Positions 10,721-20,225 of a stretch of 64,000 bases of DNA are shown piece by piece. The translations under genes and the position numbers were made by a program. Each line of letters opens with the position of its first letter. Position 1 is the stretch's first letter. Location: assembly GCF_000149955.1 (NCBI RefSeq), contig NC_030992.1, positions 399,669 to 463,668 of the forward strand, in the 5' to 3' direction. The notes under the pieces are model-generated. The model was given only the letters and a program-made list of their open reading frames with translations, was not told where the DNA came from and searched no databases. The stretch is from Fusarium oxysporum f. sp. lycopersici 4287 (lineage: Eukaryota; Ascomycota; Sordariomycetes; Hypocreales; Nectriaceae).

Positions 10721-12251
10721 TTATGATGTATTCTCGGCCAACGTATCATCAACCATACGCTGCGCCGATCCCAGATAATTGATAGGATCACAGAGCCTCT
10801 CCAAATCACTCAAGGGCAGGAACCTGGTTACTCGCTCATCCTTCTTCAGCGTATCGAGCAGCGTACTTCCATCCTTACTCTCAATAGTCTCCTTACAAGC
10901 CTCATACACAATATCATGCGCATCCTGTCTTCCAACATACTTCGCCAACGCCATCATCAGCGCCTCACCAACAATAAGTCCTCGCGTAGAAGCCAGATTA
11001 GCTGCCATGCGCTCTTTGTCCACAACAAGACCTGAAAGCGCAAACTCGGCTTGGTGAAGAGCACCGACTGCTATGACGAAGCTCTCGGGTATGGCTACCC
11101 ATTCTAGATGCCACGGTCCTGATGCGCGTTCAAAGTCGGATACCATGCCGTCAAGAACGAGACTAGCGTTGGAGCGCAGGATTTTGGAGGCAGCGAGGAT
11201 GACTTCGCTGGAGATGGGATTGCGCTTTTGAGGCATTGTGGATGAAGCGCCGCGATGGGGAACGAATGGTTCAGCAACTTCTCCAAGCTCGTTGGAGGAC
11301 ATGATGATGAGGTCCAAGGCAATCTTGCCGAGGGAGCCACCGATGAGGGCTAGAAAATTGACCACTTCAGCGATACCATCGCGGGCAACATGCCAGGTAA
11401 TCGTGGGGTTTTCCAGGCCGAGTTCAGCAGCGAGTTGCTTTCGCACATCAACACCTTCCGGTCCGTCTCCAAGGGATGCCAAAGTCCCGGCCGCACCTCC
11501 ATACTGAACGACAAGAGCACGACTCTTTAGCTGCTGAAGCCGCTCTCTATGGCGGTACAAGCTTGATAGCCACACAGCACATTTATAACCAAAGGTAACG
11601 GGGAGGGCATGCTGGAGATGTGTCCTCCCAGCCATCGGCGTATCGCGATACGTAACTGCCAGATCTTGAAGCGCGTTTATCACGCCAGTCAGCTTGGTCT
11701 CAATAATATCAAGACCAGACTTGATCTGTAACACGCTGGCTGTGTCCATGATATCCTGCGTTGTAGCTCCCCAGTGTAGGTACTTTCCAGCAGAGCCACA
11801 CATGCCATTCAGCTGACGTACAAGAGGCAGGATGGGATAGCCGACTACATCAGTCTCGCTGCGCAACCGGTCCATGTCGAGGCTTGTGGCATTGGCTTTG
11901 GAGGTGATGTCGGCGGCAGCGTCGGCAGGAATGACATTGCATTGGGCTTGGGCTCTGGCTAGAGCAGCTTCAACGTCGACGCATCTGTTGATGTATGCTT
12001 GGTCACTAAATACCTATCGTTGTCATTAAGTCATTTGTTGATGAATGAGAAGATTAGCTCGTTTGACTTACATTGCGAATCTCGTCGGTACCGAATAAGT
12101 TCCGAAATATCACAGAGTCAATTGCACTGACTGATCCAATTGCACGGCGCTGGACAAGTGTTGGCAGACGTATACAGGCATTCCAGCGGTGTGGGTGAGA
12201 TTGAGAGGTAAGTTGAGTGAGTACCCTGCAAGATTGGATTGTGCGCAGCAT
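10721..12251 (-). CDS. 3-carboxy-cis,cis-muconate cycloisomerase-like lyase (fumarase/aspartase superfamily)
   Basis: Two exons (12251-12072 and 12013-10721) encode 490 residues. The superfamily signature SSTMPQKRNP is present, as are GATTQDIMDTA and AGRTHLQHALPVTFG, all characteristic of the bacterial-type cycloisomerase branch rather than fumarases. The first 30 residues (MLRTIQSCRVL...) are basic and could be a mitochondrial presequence, followed by DSVIFRNLFGTDEIRN. Classical fungal 3-carboxymuconate cycloisomerases are a different (propeller) fold, so this bacterial-like type points to a non-canonical route. It would lactonise or isomerise a ring-cleavage product. It is divergent from the dioxygenase across 408 bp. 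Adenylosuccinate lyase is the main alternative but fits the motifs less well. Confidence 0.85.
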
Positions 12252-12659
12252 GATTGGCAACAGAAAAGACCCCAATGATCATACTTTAGGAACAGTGATT
12301 AGGCAACTACCGTAATTTGATATCAATTGACAGTCCCACACGTTGTAAATTAATTAAACATACGAGTTATTCACAAGGTTGAGGGGTAAGAATGATACCG
12401 CGCGCGTAAACATACATACGTCTCATTATGTGGGAGCTCCATATCCCCACATGCGACGTCACATCACATTTCCCACTTACTGGCCCATTTGTGCATCTGC
12501 CGTTCGGTAATAAACATGGGACTGGCAGAACCTCTCTACTAATACGCCCGGAGAATAAAAGGAAAATAAAGCAGTAGATTAGATCTAACACTTCTTGGTC
12601 TTGTATAATCACTACATTCATATCACATTCCTAACAAGAATTACCCATCGAAGTTCAGT
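12252..12659. promoter_or_regulatory. Divergent promoter, cycloisomerase / dioxygenase, with inverted ATGTGGG pair
   Basis: ATGTGGGA at 12428-12435 and CCCCACAT at 12445-12452 form an inverted pair separated by 9 bp, midway between the two starts. A related TCCCACAC lies at 12334-12341. GTGGGG also matches the published CreA consensus (SYGGRG), so carbon repression is an alternative reading of part of the motif. Confidence 0.55.
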
Positions 12660-14375
12660 ATGGTTGCCGCTATCAAGAGACGTGAGCCCGCCACAGATCC
12701 ACAGAAAGTCTTCCACTACACAGATCTCCAGTGTACCAAACCAACCCGCGAGAATGACCCCTACGAGTATCAAGCAGGCTGGGGAAACCGCCATCAATCA
12801 GAAGTCATCCCCGGTACTCTCCCCGCCGGCCAAAACAACCCTCAAGACAGAGGCTTTGGTCTGTACACTGAGGGTATCACCTACTCTGCTTTCGCAGCTC
12901 CTCGCGGCCTCAACATGAGCACTTACATGTACCGCGCCCGACCATCGGCCGCTCATCAAGGATACTCGAGTATTGATACAAAGTCTCATATTGAGAACTG
13001 CTTCTTATCGCTGAACCCAAAGGTTGAGCCTTTGTATCAGCAGGCTGAGTGGTCGCCGTTTCCACTGCCGAAGGATGATGAGACAATTGACTTTACGGAC
13101 GGCTTGCATACCCTTGCTGGAAGCGGTGATCCTAACCTTCGTCAGGGTATCGCTGTGTATGTCTATATGATCAACTCATCCATGATCAACAAGGCGTACT
13201 GTAACACAGACGGCGACTTTCTCATCACTCCTCAACTCGGCATCATAGACATCCAAACCGAAATGGGTCGTCTGTTCGTCCAGCCTGGGGAAATATGCGT
13301 TATCCAACGCGGTGTAAGATTCCGCATCAACCTAGCAGAGGGTGTCCCTGTTGCTCGTGGCCATATCGCTGAAGTCTGGGGATCTATGTGGGAGCTTCCT
13401 GACCTCGGGCCCATCGGAGGACATGGTCTGGCTAACCCGCGAGATTTTCTTTATCCTGTTGCACATATCGATGAGGACCTACATGTGCCTTTCAAGATTG
13501 TTGTCAAGAATAGTGGAAAGCATGTTGTCATCAGTCAGGATCATAGCCCTTTCGATGTTGTTGCCTGGCACGGGAACGCCGTTCCCTACAAGGTGAGCTA
13601 CCAACACACCGATACCAGCAAGACAAGTACTAACTACATGATCCACAGTACGATTTAACCAAGTTCGCGTCTCAGAACAGTACCAGCATTGACCACACTG
13701 ATCCCAGCATCAACACTGTCTTGACAGCAAAGTCATTCGACCCCCATGTTCCGCTCGCGGACTATCTATGGTTCGGTCCTCGATGGGATGTAGCCAGCAA
13801 TTCATTGCGTGCACCTTACTATCACCGAAACAGCGCAACGGAAATGTTGGCTTGTATCTATGGCGCAGGTCTCGGGCGATCTGACGACTTTCTGCCTGGT
13901 GGCTGTAGTTACGAGGGCGGGCATACTCCCCATGGTGGGTTTGGTGAGGAGTATATCACAGAAGCTATCTTGCAGCATAATGAACCGCGCAGAATCTTGG
14001 AAAGTGAGTGGAATCCTTGCTGCGCGAAACTGTAATACAGTTGCTAACTTTGGCCCAGATCAAATGACCATCATGGTTGAGTCTTCACGCACATTTCTGT
14101 TCACAGAGTATGCTCGAGAGATCTGCGGTGTTCTTCACAAACAGGCCACCGACTATCGAGTTTGGGATAATCTTCCCGATCGCTTCTCAGCACATCCTTT
14201 GACCAAGCAGCTTCTTGAGCGTGTTGCGAAGGACAAGGCGAACCAGAAGAAGGCGGTGGACTACTATCACTCGATTCAGTTGCTGGATGCCAAGGGCCAG
14301 CCTACGCAGGTCCTGCCTAATGAGACTAATGGGCATGCAAAGATTAGTGCAGTCGATGCAGCAGTTTGGAACTAG
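12660..14375 (+). CDS. Homogentisate 1,2-dioxygenase family ring-cleavage enzyme
   Basis: Three exons (12660-13592, 13649-14003, 14059-14375) encode 534 residues. The N-terminal half has WGNRHQSEVIPGTLP and FAAPRG as in homogentisate dioxygenases. The metal site is recognisable: APYYHRNSATEM supplies His and, six residues on, Glu (near 371 and 377), and GGHTPHGGFGEE supplies the third His near 405. DHTDPSINTVLTAKS carries the conserved region of the active-site His. These enzymes are Fe(II) extradiol-type dioxygenases that open homogentisate to maleylacetoacetate. The protein is about 90 residues longer than usual, with a Lys-rich tail, and lacks the usual GPD after TPHG. It is therefore probably a paralogue with another 1,4-diol substrate. 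Confidence 0.88.
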
Positions 14376-14538
14376 GACAGGGTTGTGGATTATGCTTGGA
14401 GCAAAGAATATGTTGTATTTGTATTTAACAACCTTGCTCGCATGTAGGTTCTCGCGTATGAATAGTACCTTATCTAGTGATAATACTCTATGTCTTTTCG
14501 AGGCTACTTGTACATATAAAAGCTCTGAGCGCTTCAGG

Positions 14539-17500
14539 TCAATCACCGCCCAATCGGTCGTCGACTTCGATCAAAGAGTCGCTCATTATCCGGAGTATGT
14601 GGCACAGTTCTTTCGCATTCCACTTCCCAACCTCTTCTAGTAAGCTCGCAAACTCGAGCAAGATCATCTTGGCAGCATTATATCCCGCTTCACAAACTGT
14701 TCCGGAGAAGCTAATACTTCCTCCATTCTGTATAAACTGACTGGCACTAGTATCCCCGGCAATATCTACTGCTGACATTGGATCACATAGATTAGTCCAG
14801 TCAATATCGTTGAGTAACTCAAATGACTCTGTGTCAGAGTCACTATGCACCTCGTTCGGCTTCATCATAAACACAGAGAGTCCTAGTACAAGCGCAGCTG
14901 TGAATAAGGACATGTCGGAATGGAGCATGACGCCATCGTTCGCACGCCTGCGGCTCATGGCGATGTAGATTCCGGCTGCGTGGAGACAAGCTCGTCGTGC
15001 ATGCTGGGTCTGACTCCAATTGGCGATCTCTTGCAATGCAGCGTATGCGCTCTCAGCTCCGTTGCGACCAGAGGCCATTTCGAAGATCTCAAGGTTGGCC
15101 AGTAGGTTGAGGTTCAGGAAGTGCCACTGTGCGATACAGTTGGGGTTCCTATACCGAAGAAACCTTGAGTAGTTTGTGTAGATATCGCCCAGCACACGCA
15201 ACATGTTGTTACCCGTCTCACTCGAAGCATCAACACTTGCGGTTGGCTGCTCTCCATTGCCATCTTCCGGTAGCCTAGCTCCTCTTGTTTGATGCTGATG
15301 TTGAAGAATCCGCGCCCAGATGACAGACAACAAGCCAGTCATTCCAATCGGCGAAGTCTCTTGAAGCGGCTTTAAAGTGATGGATGGGTCATGCATTCGT
15401 ATTACGACAGGGTCTGTAGTTGCACTTGTGCCAGCATTACGACAACTCCTCCATGACTTTGCTGATGAGGACCGATACAGATCAATCGATGTCGACATCT
15501 CCAATTGCACCACGGAAGTACAGATGAGTGGCTCCGTGTTGAGTCTAGAAGCCCACCAAGCGTCAATCATGATCAGAGTCGATATTAATCTTGAAACAGG
15601 TGTCACTGTCAGCGTTTATAAGACTCGAGTATTAACGTTGGCATACCTCTTGAAGCTCTCTGTTCGAGCCCATGCCTTCCACGCCCAGTCATCGCTCTGC
15701 GCTGGGTCATGAATAAGTCTAGCCGAGTTCGCTTGATTGAGTAGATTGTCTATACTGAACGAAGCGGGACGTGGCATCAGTAATCCTGACATTTGAACCC
15801 GCTGTAAGAGCAATTGTCGTCAGCTTTGTGATTCAGGAACAGGATGACTCGGAAATTACATTAATGGTCTGATGGTATAGCATTCTGGACAAGAACGCAT
15901 CACGAGCACCCTGCGACTAAAGTGAGCAATAACCTCCCGAGCCATAGCGCCATAGGATGCCATACATGTGGTGAGCTTATTGACCAAGCCATTAGAAGCA
16001 AAGCCGCTGATGCAAGGCGCTCGATAAGCTGTGCAGACCCCTCTGGACCAAACGATGCTGTCGCTAATTGAGAACAGCACTGCTCTGTCGCTGCCTGCAA
16101 ACAATTAGTCATTTTCTTCCGGCTTTTGGAAATCGCAGCGACATTACTGGCAGGTAGTGTTGCGTGAAGGGCTTCACAAATGAAGAGTCAAGAATAACCA
16201 GGCCAAGGAGGCATAACGAGAATACGACTGAATTAGATGCCGACTTGGCTGAGAACGTCGGTTGGTGTATAAACGGGACGAGAGAATGAGGCTGTCGAAA
16301 GGCGATGGTGAGACCGAGATTTAGTAGCCGCGCCGGTAGAAAGTCAACGCTGGAACCAGGTGAACCGAACTCGCGGATGAGATCCTGTCTCTTTTCTTCG
16401 TCCATTCCCCATCTCGATTCATTCTCAGTACCTATGGTAGAGCTTGGCGACGACTGCGAAATAGAGACGTCTGTGAAGATACCGTCACCTCGATAGTTCA
16501 CCACGTCCGCCCAGACTTTCGAAGCAATTTGACTCGCGGAATGGGTCCGGTTTCTAGGCCATAGTGCGGCAACCCTCGCGAAGCGCTCGAGCGGGATACT
16601 GCTTACAGGATCGATGCTGTTACTCGAGGCTTGCGAGCCACGTACCCCTGGTGATGTTTCGCTGAGACTAAAGTCAAGAAAGTCCAGATGACTGAGGTTA
16701 GGTTGTAAGAGCTCTAGAGCACCAGCGTAATGTAACAGATCTGTGTTGCTCATCGATGTGAGGGATGCTTCATTATTACCCCAGGGAGCTGATGAGGCAG
16801 CAGTATGAGAATGAAAGACATTTGCCCTGGTACTCAGTGACACTCCAGGGCTAAGAAACTCGGCATTGGCGGTGAACAAGGTTGGGGTAGCGGTCTCCAA
16901 TGTTGTCTCCACCATATGATGCGAGAAGCTCAGGGGTGATAGTTCATTATCATGATGGCCTGCAGCTGGAGACGGATTCGTAGGTCGCTGCTCAGGATCG
17001 AAAGGGTCTTGTAGGTTTAATTTGGCTGATTCGGTCGGTTGTTCGTGGAGAGCTTGGAGCATGGAGACCGTCGCCAACGCATCGAGGTCAGACGTCGAGA
17101 ATTGCGCCATCGAATTATCGACGGTGATAGAGGCATCCTCCTGCGGTTGTGGCTGCCCATGATCGCGTATGCGGTTGTTTTCATGCTCCTGATGATCGTT
17201 GTCGGCTTCTGAGCCTTGTTCTGGCTCCGGTGGCGGTATAGAACACACATTTATGGAATCGGCCAGTACACTTTGTCGGCGCTGTCGGCTTTTCTCGTTC
17301 GTTGAGACATCGGATCTTCGGCGCTCTCTTTGTGAGGCATCACTGTTTGGATGGAAGTATCTGACATGGCGGAGGAGGACATCGCTATGGCCATCAATAC
17401 CAGCATTGACAAAAGTTGGAGATGGCTTCTTACCTCCGTGCATAGCCGCGACCGCATGTATCACATCGGTATGGCTTCTCCCCTGTATCTAAGCATGGGT

Positions 17501-17612
17501 CAATTTGGCGATTGAGATGATTCCATGTGGGGATGATCTTACGAGAGCGCTCGTGCCGGAGAAGATGCTCTGTCTTGTGGAACGTTCGGTGACAGTATGA
17601 GCAGCCTTTCAT
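14539..17612 (-). CDS. C2H2 zinc-finger transcription factor with fungal-specific middle domain
   Basis: Seven exons (17612-17543, 17488-17434, 17384-16148, 16094-15966, 15916-15860, 15801-15647, 15589-14539) join in phase to 917 residues. Two classical fingers sit at the N-terminus: CSYCHRTFHKTEHLLRHERSH, then the linker TGEKPYRC and CGRGYARSDVLLRH. A long Ser/Thr/Gln-rich region follows and then a helical fungal_trans-type domain (SGLLMPRPASF, SRFLRYRN, GLSVFMMKP). It lies at the end of the cluster, convergent with the dioxygenase gene (163 bp apart), and is the natural candidate for the pathway regulator. ATGTGGG sites about 470 bp upstream of the ATG would allow self-control. A short upstream coding exon cannot be excluded, because the open frame continues 5' of the ATG. 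Confidence 0.87.
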
Positions 17613-18083
17613 GATATCAGGCTGGCAGCGATTGCAAAGCCTGACTGAGAACTAAACAATCCCGGAAGGTAAAATAAACACTCTAAACATGCAAAGGTCC
17701 ATCAATAATGCTCTGAAGCTGCGGCTTCGAAGGTGCAGTCGCGACAATGACGAAATCTGGGGTTGTCGCGGGGTAAGAAAACATCAATATCCCATCGGTT
17801 CTTTGTGTCTCACATGCAAGGCATCTAACCAACCCCTGAGAAAGAGAATTGCGGTCTGGGCTCTGCACCTGGTACCGCTTCATCTGCCGAAGCAGATCGA
17901 CAAGGTGAAGCGGAAGATCCGGGGTACATGGATTAAAGAGGCTCAGCCTTTCCAAAGTAACCAATCAAATAGTGTTAAATTGAGTAGATGACCTCTACCC
18001 CGCAATCCTCCTGATAGAGTTCAATAACAGCTTTGATAGCTCGGTTAAACGGGCGTTGAGTGAGACTTGCTTACCCTGGATCT

Positions 18084-18123
18084 ATGTGGGGCTTTCATGA
18101 GCATGAAAGTAATGTATGTGGGA
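18084..18123. promoter_or_regulatory. Two ATGTGGG sites flanking a perfect palindrome upstream of the regulator
   Basis: ATGTGGGG at 18084-18091 and ATGTGGGA at 18116-18123 flank an inverted repeat at 18092-18109 whose arms CTTTCATG and CATGAAAG are separated by AG (the first arm starts at 18093 if the C is taken as arm start). The region 17613-18257 otherwise holds only short open frames without recognisable features. A further ATGTGGGG is at 17525-17532 inside the regulator's first intron. The arrangement suggests autoregulation. Confidence 0.45.
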
Positions 18124-18257
18124 CAACATATAGGACCTCAGCATGATGCCAGCATGTCTAACACATACATACGATTATACCTGAAATCGGAAAATAGATT
18201 TAATTGCCAATTATTAGCGGCCAAAATTTTGAAGCCCAACTAGATCAGTGGCTATAG

Positions 18258-18870
18258 CTAGTTATACTGAGATAAAAACGCTTCTGCACTCTCAAGCTCC
18301 CTCTTGATAGCTTCAACATGTGCTACACTTCGCGGCTTAATGTTAACCTTGTATGGCAGTGGACACACCAAATTAGCCGACGTATATGCATCTGGATCCA
18401 GGGGCTGAACCTTTTGGTTACAGGGTCAATCGGTTCGGAGAACTCAAACGCCCACAATAACTTAGCAGTGATTCGCCACATACTGCGCTCGGCCAGATGA
18501 ATTCCAGGGCAGATACGCCGTCCCGCACCATATCCATAGTGATGTGGAAATGCAAGTTAGTTCATAGCTCCATATGGTATTTTTGAGGGATGGACTTATC
18601 TCGTTTCTCATAATCTGGACCCACAGCGTATTCATTTGCTAGCTTTGTATGAGACAGGTAGCGGTCAGGGTCGAAGGTGTCATGACTTCCATAATAATCC
18701 TTGTCGTGATGCATCGCCCAAACGCCGACGAAGATGGTACTTCCTTTGGGGATCAACATTCCGTCGTAGTAGTCATCTGTCAAAAGCTTAGTTACGGCGC
18801 GAACGTTTCGAACCACAGTGGTATCAAGACTTACCCTTGGTGACTGTGTGAGGCAGTCCTAGATCGGAAC
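18258..18870 (-). pseudogene. Cytochrome P450 C-terminal relic (minus strand)
   Basis: Only the last third of a P450 remains. It starts with DLGLPHTVTK, an intron that still has GTAAGT, then DDYYDGMLIPKGSTIF, DTFDPDRYL, and the haem-binding GYGAGRRICPG with its cysteine. Two kinds of damage are visible. A former intron between YEKRD and HYGYG has lost a normal donor and acceptor. After DPVTK the reading frame moves by one base in a run of four A residues; only the other frame continues with the family-like end LVCPLPYKV to the TAG at 18258. About 300 N-terminal residues are missing. It lies head-to-head with a second relic of the same subfamily. Confidence 0.82.
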
Positions 18871-19337
18871 TATACCTGGTACGACGGAATGCTCATCCCA
18901 AAAGACGCCACCGTTATCATTCCCTCATACGCGATCCATCGATCAGAGCAAATGAAGTACACAAACCCGGATACGTTCGACCCAAGTCGCTACATCAACC
19001 ACCCACGCTTGGCAAGTGACTATGCAGGCAGTCCCGACTTCAACAACCGAGACCACTACGGCTATGGTGCAGGTCGTCGTATCTGCCCCGGTATGCACCT
19101 CGCAGAGCGAACGCAGTGGCGAGCTATTGCCAGGATCCTCTGGGCATTTGATATAGAGCTTGCCGTCAATCCAGCGACGGGGCAGAAAATTGTACCTGAT
19201 CCGGAGGCTTTCAAGGAAGGAATTGCGCATGGGCCTAAGCCGTTCAAGGTTGTGTTTAAACTCGCAGTCAAGCACATATTGATACTATCTTCCGAGAAGC
19301 GGAGCAGAGCCTTGATGAGGTGGCCAAATGGGACTGA
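18871..19337 (+). pseudogene. Cytochrome P450 C-terminal relic (plus strand)
   Basis: This is the mirror partner of the preceding relic, beginning abruptly at YDGMLIPKDATV. It keeps DTFDPSRYINHPRLASDY, the haem motif GYGAGRRICPG and HLAERTQWRAIARILWAFDI. At about 19260 one base is missing relative to the expected KPRSQAH, so the family-like tail SQAHIDTIF...EVAKWD ends at a TGA at 19335-19337 in another frame. There is no N-terminal or I-helix region. The two relics differ in sequence, so they are paralogues or old copies, not a recent inverted duplication. Confidence 0.82.
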
Positions 19338-20225
19338 AGGAGTCGGAATGTCTACGTAGGTTAGTGACTCACAGTCACTTTCACATTATGGTGTAGCTAT
19401 CTATGCGAAATTATCTTATATGACTGTATTACTATTAAATTCTTTCACGGTGTTGTGGTTTCAACGTACATGGCGACGTGGGTTTGTCTGTTGTATTTAA
19501 AACATGTTATAAGGAGTTCAGAAGCATCACGAGGAATTCGGTAAAGTTACAGAATGTGGGAGGACTAGCATATTACACAGAAGGCCTTATTAGGTAGAAG
19601 TCTTACCAATACCAAAATAACGAACAGAAAGTTGAGGGTATGTGTACTTTCACCATAATAATGCAGTTACAAGACTCATGTGAATACGATTCAAACAATC
19701 CGATCTTCCTTGGCAACCCTCGTTTCCTTCTAATGTCATCATGTTGCGTATGGAATTCATTATCCTGTGTTTACTAAAATCTGTTTAAACCACGGAAAAA
19801 AAGGTGCAGCTTCGTAATCACTACCCACGTTTCTTCAAAAAAGAAAAAACACAAATACCCTCGGCATGCCAACCCTTGGCATCAAGCGAAGTTGGTCCGA
19901 AATGGACATTGGCGAACTTTGGCCGTCTCAAGCTAATCTTTGGCATATTCTTCCGACCAAAGGTCCGTGTGCTTTTGAGGACTAGGCTAATATCATGTGT
20001 GTCCAGTATGCGGCATGAGGAAATTTAAAGTTGTGTATGAAAAGTACTTTGTTGATTATCTCTCCTGTAGAACGAAGTTATTCCATCATTGATCCAGCCT
20101 GGCCAAACACAAGTTCAGAATGGAAGCAGAAACGGTTACTGTAATTATCCACAGACTCCTTCCCTACGCGTTGCAAATCTGACAGATTAGAACAGACTAC
20201 TAGCGATGTACCTGTATTCGATGCG
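19338..20225. other. Intergenic, no gene seen
   Basis: About 890 bp between the P450 relic and the reductase. It is AT-rich with short open frames only. One ATGTGGGA copy sits at 19554-19561, about 670 bp before the reductase start, which could be chance. Confidence 0.55.

Noticed and set aside
17683..17964. 93-codon minus-strand frame upstream of the C2H2 regulator
   Set aside because: No zinc finger or other domain and no clean splice to the first finger exon; it could only be 5' leader.
19804..20028. Short frame and palindromic-looking TTGGC repeats, considered as a transposon remnant
   Set aside because: No terminal inverted repeats, target duplication or transposase motif could be found.
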